Positions 10,551-20,860 of a stretch of 64,000 nt of DNA are shown here, in pieces (position 1 is the first letter of the stretch; every line of letters begins with the position of its first letter). A program made the position numbers and the translations under genes. The notes beneath the pieces are model-generated. The model was not told the DNA's origin. It searched no databases and saw only the letters and a list, made by a program, of their open reading frames with translations. Source of the stretch: Branchiostoma belcheri (lineage: Eukaryota > Chordata > Leptocardii > Amphioxiformes > Branchiostomatidae); assembly GCF_001625305.1 (NCBI RefSeq), contig NW_017804464.1, positions 201,840-265,839 of the forward strand, written 5' to 3'.

Positions 10551-11204
10551 AAAAAAAAAGTAAAATGGAATCCACCCGTCCTCGACCTTCCAAACTTCTA
10601 CAAACGGCCCCCCTCGAACCGCCGCAGGGCTTCCCGCCTGTCAAACAGAGATATAAAGGACAGGCATGCGGTGAGGCATGTGCGCACATTCTGCCAGCGG
10701 GGACGACACACACTGACACTAATGTCTCCAGTCAACACACAAGAAATCTGCAGAAAAACATGCACATAAGTGGGACCAGACCTCACTGGCACCAGCCGCT
10801 AACATCATGTACTGGTGGGTGGTGGGAGTGCGTACTTGGGGCCAGCAGAACTATGTGGATTATGTAAGTTAGTCCAGCGTGAAAACAGCTAGCTTGGCTC
10901 GCAGTCTATCATCGAGCGCAACAAGTTTTACCGCCCACACTCGGGAACTGCTGAGTGAAGAGTCAAGTACCGGACGGATTGTTGGACGGTTAGCCAAGAT
11001 CAGGGGAGACTAGTGTGGAAAAAGAGGATTTGAGATATGAAACAACATCATAAAGAAGCACAAGTTTACTGAGTGTATATAGTACTGCTACAAAAGCACC
11101 ACATCAGAGCAGCTTTGTGACTTAAGTCGGCAAAATACCTACTTATATTTGCTGTCTCATGATGTCATCATTTTTCACATACTGTAGTTAAAACAATCCG
11201 AAGG
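10551..11204. other. intergenic, no feature seen
   Basis: No gene or shared repeat recognised. Open frames at 10565-10867 and on the opposite strand lack any recognisable domain. Confidence 0.45.
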
Positions 11205-11267
11205 AATGGATGGATGGATGGATGGATGGATGGATGGATGGATGGATGGATGGATGGATGGATGGAT
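11205..11267 (+). repeat. (GGAT)n microsatellite
   Basis: About 15 uninterrupted GGAT units. A complementary ATCC/GTCC array lies 0.94 kb downstream at 12204-12270. Confidence 0.98.
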
Positions 11268-11367
11268 TGCGTTTAGACTTTTCGACCTTCCCTGAAACCC
11301 ACTTTCCAAGTAAAACGTAACCATACTTTATAAACATGACGCCGGTCCAGTGCTGGTTCCCAGAATC

Positions 11368-11600
11368 ATGACGTCATGACGTTGTCAGTCAGAACACTTG
11401 TGGTTCAAACCAGTACTTGACGTGATTGACGCATACGGACCGCCGTCAGATGTCATACGTCAGGTTCACGAGGACCCTCACCGTCTGGTGTCATGGCGCA
11501 GAAGTGGCGGTTAATTTGTGCTTCTCCAGTCGCTGTCATTACGTCCCTTGCGTCATGACGCTCCCTGACGCACGGGACACAGATTGTGTCGTCCTGACGC
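11368..11600. other. cluster of TGACG half-sites
   Basis: Around ten TGACG or CGTCA motifs fall in 230 bp, including one full TGACGTCA at about 11370 followed at once by TGACGTTG. They may be CREB/ATF-like sites or the remains of a repeat. No gene accompanies them. Confidence 0.35.
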
Positions 11601-11614
11601 ATCTTCACACAGAT

Positions 11615-11725
11615 CTTACCGTGGCTGCGAGACAGTATCAGCTAGGCAAGACAGCATCAAATTGGCAGGGCAGTATCAAATTTGCAGGGCAGTATCCATT
11701 TGTCATTTGGCTGGCGTAAAAGAAA
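11615..11725 (-). repeat. family H fragment
   Basis: AGACAGTATCA, GACAGCATCAAATTGGCAGGG and CAGTATCAAATTTGC are the inverse of the TTTGATACTGTCTTTGC block seen at 40689-40710. GGCTGGCGTAAAA and ATACCAGTACAAAAAAG match the inner part of the 40540 and 23562 copies. Confidence 0.5.
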
Positions 11726-12203
11726 CGAGATACCAGTACAAAAAAGAAAGCCTGAACACGCCTTAAAACGCATAAAAAAACTCTGCTTGGAGAGTATTGC
11801 CTGACTAGATGTCATCCGGCATATTGTGCAGTACAGGTAACTAATTACAATGGGAATCGAACCGTTATACTGACGATACTGAACCAACTTACTTATGAAA
11901 ATGGAAACTGATTCCAGTCTACTGAAGTCTACTGAGTTTCCCCAGTAAGGCATTACGGCATTAAGACATTTTATACGTGAAACCGTCAGAACTCTGCTCA
12001 GCACCCTTACCTGCAGTACACCTGAAGATGCATGGTGGCACTTCACTCCAACTTTCTTCAACTGTATACCAAGCCTCCAAGACTTTTACGTGGCTTTCAG
12101 AAATACGTGTATCTGCAACTCATCTTGATATGAGATCTAACAATCTAAGACTTATTGATATAGTCACTCCCGGAATACGTAAATAACAAAAACATTAAGT
12201 TAC

Positions 12204-12270
12204 ATCCATCCATCCATCCGTCCGTCCATCCATCCATCCATCCGTCCGTCCGTCCATCCATCCATCCATC
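12204..12270 (+). repeat. (ATCC)n/(GTCC)n microsatellite
   Basis: CATC and CGTC tetranucleotides, the reverse complement of the GGAT array at 11205-11267. The 0.93 kb between the arrays (11268-12203) shows only the CRE cluster and family H fragment. Confidence 0.95.
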
Positions 12271-12275
12271 ATTTT

Positions 12276-12535
12276 CGTCATCATCCTTGAAGCATTTGAA
12301 ATAGCACGTGTTACGTGACGAGACTCTTTATTATTTGGGGTACCATCCATAAATAGCTAGAACCAGCCTATGATACAAAACAAGCAAGTATTTTTCGTCA
12401 GCGGCATGCATTTTGTCTCACAGATATCAGTATGCTATGTGAAAGAATTTATTCATGATCAACTCACAACATCAACAGAAAACTGACGTTGAAAATCCGG
12501 TTTTGCCTCCCTCAAAATGCATTGGATGTCTTTAA
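12276..12535 (+). repeat. family D element
   Basis: Carries the family blocks in order: CTTGAAGCATTTGAAATAGC, GGGTACCATCCATAAATAGC with TAGAACCAGCC, TTTTCGTCAGCG, CACAGATATCAGTATGCTAT, AACTGACGTTGAAAATCCGG, then AAAATGCATTGGATG. Confidence 0.75.
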
Positions 12536-12880
12536 AGTACAGCATGCACCGGGTACAAAAGAACTTTCTAAGTATGTTCATATTTTGCGGAGCACGTGGC
12601 TACATGAGCTCGCACCCGCTCATGACATGTGCTCAAGGTTACAGCGTGGGCGACGACTCCACTTTCGTCCAAATACTTCAGCGGGATTCTGGGAATGACG
12701 ACTTTTGTTTGGTCGCGCTAATGCACTGTGGAGATCTCAACACCACGAGAAACAGAAAAACAAAGCTGTCTAAGGCTCAGGCAAACTGGCTGGGAGCGTT
12801 CGGTTTGCTTTGAGCGAAACCTAGTCCGTGATTACATCGGTGAAGGTTAGACATCCAGGTAATGAGATACGCCGATAAGC

Positions 12881-13007
12881 AGTTACTCAAGCAACTGGAT
12901 ATGATTTTGGAAACGGTCAGACGTTTCAGGTAGCATTCACTACTTGATGAAAGCTACCTGAAACGTCTGACCGTTTCCAAAATCATATCCAGTTGCTTGA
13001 GCAACTG
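12881..13007. repeat. family F near-perfect hairpin
   Basis: Left arm CAGTTACTCAAGCAACTGGA and so on, right arm its reverse complement ending GTTGCTTGAGCAACTG. Arms are about 55 bp with a short loop around ACTACTTGATGAAAG. The core of both arms is GGAAACGGTCAGACGTTTCA and its complement. A second, open copy lies at 18785-18880. Confidence 0.9.
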
Positions 13008-13312
13008 ATTTTTGGCTAGTCCGCGTTGTATGAAGCGGGTGTGTGAATTATGGAAAGTTTTTATCGAGATCTGGGTCAAGGATTTTACACGTTATCTACC
13101 TAAAACCTGCTGGCAACAATGGCCTACGATGGAACTAGGAGTACGGCATAGACAGTCACGTGCGCGTGGGCACAATACAAACCATGGACACACTACAGTA
13201 CCACGTGTCAGATCCTCCGAGACTAGACAGCAAGAGCCTAGATCCCATAAAAAGGACACGTGCACATGTCTGGCATATAATCAGTAGGTTACCGTTGGAT
13301 CGTTTGAAGTAA

Positions 13313-13610
13313 GGCCATGTTGATCTTATCATATGGATGACATCCGCTCGAATGAATATTCGTCCATACTGTAAATCGTACAAAGCAGCTGCTAAATAAG
13401 CAAATATTCGCCGTAATTTTTGCAAAAGAATATTGGATAGTAATTTCGTAGAATGCCAAAATCAACTCTAAAGGAAAAGAAGAAAATGTGAAGAAAAGAA
13501 GATTTCACAATGAAGGAAACTTTTTGCCAAACTTTTCTATTCGCACGCTAGCATCAGCAGTTTTGGGGGTTCCCATAAGATGCCATCCATATAATCAAAT
13601 CAACATGGCT
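13313..13610. repeat. family C hairpin element, copy 1
   Basis: Ends are inverted: GGCCATGTTGATCTTATCAT at the left and ATAATCAAATCAACATGGCT at the right. The interior has CATACTGTAAATCGT, GTAGAATGCCAAAATCAA and GAAAATGTGAAGAAA. Flanks are GTAA and GAAT, so the target duplication is not clear in this copy. Confidence 0.85.
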
Positions 13611-13983
13611 GAATCGCAAAAAAAACCCTTTGAAGTCTTGATGGCAAGTTTTGTTGTTTCCTTATTTCCGCTCTGCAAGATATGTCTAGACGCTACCCTG
13701 GGAACGAAGAAAGTCTGCCAATCAAATAAATGAAAAATGCATAAATCATAATTGAATTCGCAGTATGAATCACATATTGGGAAAGATCGAACAAACTGCT
13801 GGCACTGAAAACAAGGCGACGGAAACTTCCCTTGTTTGGTGTTTTCTGCACCTGCCTACCAGCCTATTGTTTAGACAAATAGTGCTGGAGCATGTGGGCA
13901 ATTCTTATAACCATCGTGTTTACGTTAACGTTCAACTGCAAGAATGGTAACAATTTTGCTTTGTTTGCTATATGTAATCATTA

Positions 13984-14388
13984 GGCCATGTTGATTTGAT
14001 TATATGGATGACATCCGCGCGCGCATGAATTTTCGGCCGTTTCCAAAAAAAAAAAGTTTTCAACCATACTGTAAATCGTGCAAAACAGTTGCTAAATGAG
14101 CAAAAATATACCATAAGTTGCAAGGAAAACATTTAGAAACGATACCAATGTCGTAGAATGCCAAAATCAAAGGAAAAAAGACAAAAATGTAAAGAAATGA
14201 ATTCGAAGAGTAGATTATTCACGATCACCATAACATATTCTGTGCCATTTGTTCAACCTTCATGACCACGTAGATTTCATAGTGAAAGCAACTTTTTTTT
14301 TTTTGCAAAACTTTTTTTTTATTCGCACGCTCGCATCAGTTTTGGGGCTCCCGGAGGATGTCATCCATATAATCAAATCAACATGGCC
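13984..14388. repeat. family C hairpin element, copy 2, flanked by TTA
   Basis: Begins GGCCATGTTGATTTGATTAT and ends with its inverse, ATAATCAAATCAACATGGCC. TTA precedes (13981-13983) and follows (14389-14391), a three-base target duplication of the kind known for PIF/Harbinger-type MITEs. No transposase is present. The segment 13611-13980 between copies 1 and 2 shows nothing recognisable. Confidence 0.85.
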
Positions 14389-14504
14389 TTATTATACATA
14401 ATATAATCATACTTATACATATAGGCGACTTTAAAAAGTCATTAATGCACGGTGTACAAATAAGTAAAAAAACGTTTTTTTTTATAGCAAAGTTCTTTGA
14501 TCAC

Positions 14505-14640
14505 AACCATTTATTTTTACGAGCCGACGTTTCGATGACCGTCTGTCATCTTCATCAGGGCAATTCTGACGGGTTTGCTGTGCACTGACGCTAGATGTTA
14601 CTTGGTGCATAGTGCATTCACGAAGATGGACTATAGAGTG
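14505..14640 (-). repeat. hairpin-derived repeat with hammerhead-like core
   Basis: On the minus strand CTGATGA (14558-14552) is followed by A, GATGAC, AGACG, GTCATC and GAAACGTC (14533-14526). The flanks GCC and GGC can pair. GCACTGACGCTAGATGTTAC and GGTGCATAGTGCA follow, as in the 20640 element. Confidence 0.65.
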
Positions 14641-14971
14641 TCCTTGCACGTGAGAACGTGGGCTTAACCAGTGGATCCCTCCGTCCTCTGCGCGCCCGGT
14701 AAAGGTCAACGTGGGAAAGACAAATCCTCGCGAACGCGTCCGCGCAATTTCACAGAAGACCTCCGTAAACACGGCTCGGTCCGGGTGTCAATCATGCCCG
14801 TGTTGCGGGGTGCTGACGCCTGTTGCAGGCGCGGGGGCGGGCCGCTGGTACAGGTAGCCTCAAACCAGGCCTTCCTACGGGGGTAGGGATCCGCTAGAAT
14901 TCGGTAAAAAAAGGGAACTAGTTGGCCAGGAGAGTCAGTCCGCGAGCTGCACGATGTACGTGTGAGAAAAC

Positions 14972-15022
14972 TTGACCCCCCCCCCCAAAAAATACAACCC
15001 GGGACGCCTGCAAAGGAGGCTA
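14972..15022 (-). repeat. family B right arm
   Basis: A C-run and A-run are followed by CGGGACGCCTGCAAAGGAGG and CTA, the family B terminus. The left arm was not found nearby. Confidence 0.6.
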
Positions 15023-15836
15023 TAAGTGGATGGAGCGCAGATGGCATGAATACTATAATTCACACAGTAGCAAAAGTTCTGAGAAAAATGGAGGTGTTCA
15101 CGGAACTACATATTCACGGTGGCGGCAGGTGCAGAAAAAATTATGTCCACCCATAGACTATTTCTTAACGGTAATGATAAGTTCGCGGTACAGAAGTGAC
15201 ATCGAATATAAAAAACACCGCGAAAAAACACATGAATTCCAGTAAATACTCCCCTACACGCCGAGTCTGTTTGCCTGTATGCTGTATGACAGAAGCGTCG
15301 GGTGTATAATTTCCCCTGATAGTTAGGCTTCCTCTGCATCGGAGGATCTCTTTGATTAGAAGATCTCACGAAGCAAATATTGTATTTCCTGTGCATCGTG
15401 CTCCGGGGACTATAGGGCCCACTATCATATGTTACATAAGTCAAGTAAGATATTTTTCTCAGAAAATCAATTTCAAAGCTTAAGCTTACCACGATTTTAC
15501 ATCCGACATACCAAATTTCAGACAAATCCATCGTCTGTCTCACACATCTATCTAAGAACCCACAAAAAGTGTAGAGTCTTCATGTTCAAATCCCAGCTTT
15601 CCTCGGTCTGACATTGAAACCTAACCTACATGTAGATGTGAGACATCTATTCCTGAAAGCTAAGACGCTAGCCTAGCTTTTCCAACTCATTTCAGCAACT
15701 AATCCGGAGATTGGATGACATGTACAGACCCGGACAAAAATACTCCACCTTAGCTTACATAAGCCTGAGTAAAGCTTATGTAAAAATTGTTTTCTCTAGT
15801 AATTTATGATGGTCTAGTCGTGCGGTGGTCAAAAGC
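15023..15836. other. intergenic, no feature seen
   Basis: The 145-codon frame on the minus strand (15106-15543) shows no domain or splice context. No repeat was recognised. Confidence 0.45.
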
Positions 15837-16026
15837 TAGCCTCTACCAGGCTTCAGAAGCGGCTGGAAAGAGTATAGACAGATAACATGCCAGGCGAGTT
15901 GGTCCGGCCGGGAGCGGCAAACTGTACTCTTGAGTGGACTAACTCCCCTGGCATGTTATCTGTCTATTTGCACCATTTGGCCAATTTCTACTCTTTCCAG
16001 CTGCTTCTGAAGCCTGATAGAGGCTA
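15837..16026. repeat. family A hairpin element, both arms
   Basis: Left TAGCCTCTACCAGGCTTCAG, right end CTTCTGAAGCCTGATAGAGG plus CTA. The middle carries ATAGACAGATAACATGCCAG and its inverse CTGGCATGTTATCTGTCTAT. Flanks GTCAAAAGC and TTCAAAGTC agree at 6 of 9 positions, consistent with a decayed 9-bp target duplication. Confidence 0.9.
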
Positions 16027-16081
16027 TTCAAAGTCTACTAGACCACCTGGTAACCAGGCTACCCTAGCTAGTTGAACCATC

Positions 16082-16299
16082 TAGCTTCTGCCAGGCTTTA
16101 GGATACGGCAGAAAATAGTAGACATTGGCCAAATAGAGAGATAACATGCTGGGGGAGTTGGTCCGCGCTAGAAAGTCGGACAGTAGGGTCAAAATACGTA
16201 CTTTCTAGCGGACCAATTCCCCGGCATGTTATCTGTCTATCTAATTTTTCCAATTTGTAGTTTCTTTCCCAGCCGTCTCCCGAAGCCTGGTAGAGGCTA
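16082..16299. repeat. family A hairpin element, both arms
   Basis: Left TAGCTTCTGCCAGGCTTTAG and right CCGAAGCCTGGTAGAGGCTA. Inner inverted segment: GTTGGTCCGCGCTAGAAAGT against ACTTTCTAGCGGACCAATTC. Only 55 bp from the previous copy. Confidence 0.9.
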
Positions 16300-16739
16300 T
16301 TTACCACCAGCAGCCGAGCAGCCCGATGCCGTAGAATGAAGCCCCTCGGTATGAATGGATGTCGACGTTGTACTTTACGGGCCGGCGGCGAGCGTGGGCG
16401 TGAGCGGCACGGGCTCATTCATTCCCAAGTCATGAATGAAAATCACATGCAGTAACAACTCCGCTTCTTGACGGAGCGGAGAGGGAGAAACTTCATTCTG
16501 GTATTCTCACCACGAGTTTTCATGAATGGGGTGGCTACCACTTCCGGGCATGCGCATAAAGAAGTAGAAACCATGGCTTCTTGAAAAAAATGAATGGACC
16601 TGTCATCTTAAGAAATATTCACCTCGTGTTCACGTCTAAAAAAAGACGAAGGAAAAAGATGAGTAGTGATGATTGGGTTAGATGTATAGTGTTTGGGTTG
16701 AGGCAAATTTCTATTTCCGTTGATAAAGGCGATCTGTAG

Positions 16740-17050
16740 AGGGGAAATGCCTGGCTTCAAAAGACTTTTCAGGCCCGCTAATGGGCCAAGTGGGAGCCGA
16801 GAGCCAACGTGGGCGCCTGCCGACCGGCTAACGAGAAGATACGGCGCCCACGTTCACAAGACCGGGCGGCGGATCGAAGGGAAACTGCCGAGGAGTTTCC
16901 GGCGGGGTAACGGCGCCGTCGCCGCCTCGGAGCCGGCCGGCGCGCAGGCTGGGCCGTGTGGGCGGGCGCACTGGTGCAGTGGAGCCGGCGCCGCGCAGCG
17001 CTCCGTCGGCTCAGATCATGTCGGCGCGGTGGATCGGCAGCACGCTTGAC
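16740..17050. other. GC- and CpG-rich island of unknown origin
   Basis: Composition jumps to very GC-rich, with frequent CG dinucleotides, between AT-rich neighbours. It contains a perfect inverted repeat AACGTGGGCGCC ... GGCGCCCACGTT within 16809-16856. The 109-codon frame through it (16720-17049) is Arg/Ala/Gly-rich as expected of any GC-rich DNA and matches no family I know. It could be a CpG island of an unannotated promoter or a foreign/rDNA-spacer-like insertion. Confidence 0.5.
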
Positions 17051-17278
17051 TTCTAATTAAGATAACAACAGCCATGCCAACTAGCATTACCCGGGATATC
17101 TATAGTAAAGCGTATTCCCAAATCATCTCCTTGGGAGTTACGCTTACTGAAACGGAACTGAGCCCGTCTTCTGACGCTACCAACAGCTAGTGCTGTCGGT
17201 CCAGAATGTGAAAAATACTTATGTAAAAAGTAAAGGGGACTGAATGGTGCCAATTAAGCGTTAACCATCTAATTAAGA

Positions 17279-17420
17279 CGATGCCATGTCACCTATCTTG
17301 TGCCCTTGAGATACAACTTTCCTCACTTCACTCATATACGAGTATTGTCCTCTGTGTTGGTGGCGGCATAAAATTAAGTTGTAAACGTGGGCATGCCGTC
17401 GCTATGCCTTGTCCCGCATG
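17279..17420 (+). repeat. SINE tail fragment
   Basis: GCCATGTCACC, TTGTGCCCTTGAG, CAACTTTCCTCACTTCACTC and GTGGGCAT match the 3' part of the SINE at 6545-6655. The tRNA-like head is absent. Confidence 0.55.
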
Positions 17421-17639
17421 CCTTGCCATGCTTCTCTCTCTGCTTGAACAATGGACAGCGTATTCGGGAGCAGTCCTTCGAATTCGTAGCTGAAGACCGT
17501 CCAAGTGGGTGACGGCAATGTCAGAAAACTTACCGTCAACCCAAGCCTGCTATCCGAAACCATGCAGGCATAGAAGTAGATCAGGGTCCTCGTGAAAGTT
17601 CACCTGTGTTGGTAGTCATAGGTTTAAAGTTAAAACTTT

Positions 17640-17765
17640 AAAAGTTAAAAGAATGGTTCTCAATTAGAGCTTTCTAGCAGTCACTCTGGTCTTCCTCAGT
17701 AGACTGACCAGAACGACTGGTCGAAAGCTCTAGGTAAGAACATTTTTCTTCTTGGAACAAAAGCT
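17640..17765. repeat. hairpin repeat with AGCT variant of the hammerhead-like core
   Basis: On the minus strand CTGAGGA (17699-17693), A, GACCAG, loop, CTGCTA, GAAAGCTC (17674-17667). The opposite arm at 17703-17730 gives CTGACCAGAACGACTGGTCG followed by AAAGCTC. GAAAGCTC replaces the GAAACGTC of the related hairpins. Confidence 0.65.
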
Positions 17766-18395
17766 CTAACCTGTAGATCGGGTGGCATGTGCACGTACAC
17801 ATATATACACTGTATTCATCAAATAATTTGACGCGATCCTGTCTGCTGTGCCTTTCGTTTCAACACAGGAAGCGTTAGATTGGACATGAACCGATTGTGT
17901 GTCTTGTGTTGCCCAGAGGTAATGAGTACAGCTGGATGAAGACGGCATCAGAAGTGATGGAGCGGATATTACCTCCTCCCTCGCCAGAGAGATGACAATC
18001 CTCTCAAGACTCAAGTGGAGACAGTGGATCTACCCATCAGTACTGTAGGTGTAATAGCGGAAATGAGGTCCGCTATTTGACGCGTTCTTTCCTCCGGTTC
18101 CTTCTTGACCTTTCATTTTCTGCCCTTTGATGCGGTTAGTAATAGGGTGCTTCTCATGTAGGATATCGGTGCACTGTGTGTGTGTTCTTTCTGTGGCATT
18201 TGCCTGTTCTGAGAGGTGGCGATATCGAAACTTTATGTGACTCATTATAAAAGATGGTTTTCGTACCAACACTGTGATTCACTTGCCGATAGGGGTTCCA
18301 GGAAAGTAGTATGGAGGAAAGGAAACCGGTGTTCTTTTCCCAGGCCGAATTTGCTTTCGATGCGTAGCCTTATTTTGCAATTCACAACTTTTTGG

Positions 18396-18526
18396 TAGCT
18401 TCTACTAGGCTTTGGAAGCAACTGGGAAGAGTACAAATTGGCCAAATAGCGGACCAATTCCCCTGACATGTTATCTGTCTATTTGGCCAATTTCTACTCG
18501 ATGTTTCCAGCCGCTCCCGAAGCCTA
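18396..18526. repeat. family A hairpin element, short
   Basis: TAGCTTCTACTAGGCTTTGG at the left; GCGGACCAATTCCCCTGACA, TGTTATCTGTCTATTTGGCC and CCGCTCCCGAAGCCTA at the right. The left arm is truncated before its ACAGATAACATG segment. Confidence 0.85.
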
Positions 18527-18629
18527 AAAAGAACATATCACATATCATAAAAGCAGCTTAACGCTTAACAAAATGTCACAATCGATCTATTATTGATGTT
18601 TTCAAACTGATTCACTGATACCGGACCCT

Positions 18630-18700
18630 TCCCTAAGCTCCAAGTAGATATTTGATACTGTCTTTGCAGCCACCGAAAGGTCTGTTTGGATATTAACCCT
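18630..18700 (+). repeat. family H fragment
   Basis: CTCCAAGTAGATATTTGATA, CTGTCTTTGCAGCCACCGAA and GGTCTGTTTGGATATTA match the 40680-40735 end of another family H copy. Confidence 0.55.
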
Positions 18701-18784
18701 TCCCTACCCTGTATACTAAGGTCTTCACTTCATTTGTGTATCAATCAATAGTACGTGTTTATAAACCTGCTGAATTCTAGGCCT

Positions 18785-18880
18785 CTCCACTGTCAACTGA
18801 CGAAAGGTAGCGGATGCTACTTTGAACGTCTGACCGTTTCCAAAATAATATCGAGTTGCTTGAGTAACTGTTTTTAGCGT
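18785..18880 (+). repeat. family F open copy with hammerhead-like core
   Basis: CTGACGA (18797-18803), A, AGGTAGC, GGAT, GCTACTT, then TGAACGTCTGACCGTTTCCA and GTTGCTTGAGTAACTG. It is a single-arm relative of the 12881-13007 hairpin and suggests the ancestral order of that hairpin's core. Confidence 0.65.
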
Positions 18881-19879
18881 ATCTTATTATCTGTAACGTT
18901 ACCAAAGTTGAAGTTCAACTAACCGGGGACTGTCCTGCCGGTCGTTTGGCACTTTTTGTGACCACTTCCTGATTAAGTGTGCAACGACCGGAACTCAGCA
19001 CAGATGCACACGTACGGGACACCTGAGTTCACCTCCGGTCACTGCACGCAGGTAACATTCACAAATTTAAGTGCTTCTTAATACTTTGCGTGGGCGGCAC
19101 GCACCGCTTAAGTGTAGGGTATATTTGATGTACAAGTTGCCGGTGGTTCATACCTCCCTGTGGGGCTGGTTAGAGGGTAAGTGTTGGTGGTTTGAACTTG
19201 CAGTAAAACATGAATGCCAGTAGTGGGAGGCATTGTATATTCAGCATGTCATGGTCGTTATGTTTTATCCTATCTGATCAGGAAATGCATTATGGTTATC
19301 CGGTGTTTCACCCTTCCTCTGTGTCACGCGTAACGTGTAACGTTCTAATCAAGTAACCGATAAACCTATAAACGTTACTACCATATCCTAGTATTTATAT
19401 CTCCTGGCCATTTTGTTTTCAGGTATTAAAACATGTAAAATGTGCTTTGCGAGCAGATACAGTACAGGCGTGTTACCGTTTCTAGATATTTAAAGTGCTT
19501 AAGTTTTAAGTAACCGATAAATCTATAACTTTTACACTACCGTACCCATACTTGCTTGCCATACGTGCTTGCCATACTTGCTTGCAGTTTCCTTAACAAA
19601 AACACGTATATTTGCTGTGCGGACGGGTAACAGTGTTACAGTTTGTAGATCCATTTTTTACAGTATTCTAAACACTTGAGTACTAAGGAATTTTAACCCC
19701 ATATTCTATCACCATAGCATGTGACATGTTCGTATAAAGATTTCTTATTTACGGTTCCTTGCATGTTGACTGTTTAGAATTGACTATTAAAAGCCAGAAG
19801 GTCGTTTCATACACATTATCGATTCTTGCTGCATGTCTTTTTTTCAACGTTTCTGGATTGTTTCTTATTGAATGAGTCA
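18881..19879. other. intergenic, no gene seen
   Basis: AT-rich sequence with a small local repeat (ATACTTGCTTGCC, ATACGTGCTTGCC, ATACTTGCTTGC) near 19549-19585. No other feature. Confidence 0.5.
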
Positions 19880-20161
19880 TCACATGTACATGTACCCTTC
19901 TCCATCCAAATACTGGCGGATGTTGATAGTAGCAGATTCAAGCACGCAGTCTTTTCCACGAATTAGCCATAGCTCCAAGGCAATGTACTTCCTGTTGCAA
20001 ACGTCCTCGTTCATGTACCAACCTTGAGCTAGCTCCCGTGTGATTTCCGTCCCCGCATTAGCTGCGCACTTTTCCGGATCCGCTAAGGACTGTCTTCCTT
20101 GTAGGTTGATCCCAGCATCAGTGTTCCAACGTGACAGGAAGCTATCCTCCCACCGACGCAC
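19880..20161 (-). CDS. unassigned open frame, possible exon or relic
   Basis: A 93-codon frame with balanced, hydrophilic composition (for example ADPEKCAANAGTEITRELA, then NEDVCNRKYIALELWLIRGK). It looks more protein-like than the other intergenic frames. I do not recognise the family. On the minus strand it is preceded by a possible acceptor (GGTAGGCTAG), so it could be the last exon of an unseen gene or a decayed transposon fragment. No matching neighbouring exon was found. Confidence 0.15.
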   Translation of the reverse strand: MRRWEDSFLSRWNTDAGINLQGRQSLADPEKCAANAGTEITRELAQGWYMNEDVCNRKYIALELWLIRGKDCVLESATINIRQYLDGEGYMYM

Positions 20162-20639
20162 GGCCTAGCCTACCTTTGCCGGTAAGACGTTATTAAAAGC
20201 GCGGCGTCGTGGTTAAGTGGCCCGGCCCGTACACCTGAGACTGCTGCCTCCGACTTCCGCTCCGTTTCCACTCGCTTTTCCAGTCATCCCAGGAGAACCC
20301 GGAAGTAAGACGATATCGATTCCTCGGCATTAAATCTCCGGTCTATTTTCAGACTCTGTTTATACATCACGTTGTGTAGAGATATCGAATAACGCAGAGG
20401 TACCACTAGGGTGGGTATTAAACAACATAGATAAAATTGAATTTCTTTATTCACAACTACTCGTTCACAGATTGATAAACTTTATCGCACAACAATTGTA
20501 GAAGGTACATTATGGACTCTCAGAATTTCAAAATTCCAGACGAAAAAAAGGGAATAAATTGGATTTTACGTTTTAGACTTGGTTTCCGTAATGCAACTAC
20601 TGGTACAAATAACTACAATTCCATGAGGCTAATTTATCT

Positions 20640-20860
20640 AAAAAGTGACAAGAGCCGATGTCTCAATGACCATCCGTCATCTTCTGTAGGGCAATTCTGA
20701 CTGGTTCACAGTGCACTAACCTAGCTTAAGTGCACAGTGAACCAGTAACACCTAGCTTGAACAGTGCACAGTGAACCAGTCAGAATTGCCCTGATGAAGA
20801 TGACAGGCGATCATCGAAACGCCCGCTCTTGTAAACAAGTGGTTGTGAATGAATAACTGA
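20640..20860. repeat. palindromic repeat with hammerhead-like core
   Basis: Two inverted arms: GAGCCGATGTCTCAATGACC at the left and GATCATCGAAACGCCCGCTC at the right. GGTTCACAGTGCACT and AGTGCACAGTGAACC segments lie between. The right arm reads CTGATGA (20791-20797), A, GATGA, loop, TCATC, GAAACGCC. It matches the repeat at 14505-14640. Confidence 0.75.

Noticed and set aside
16720..17049. 109-codon Arg/Ala-rich protein
   Set aside because: The frame stays open because of extreme GC content, and no domain is visible.
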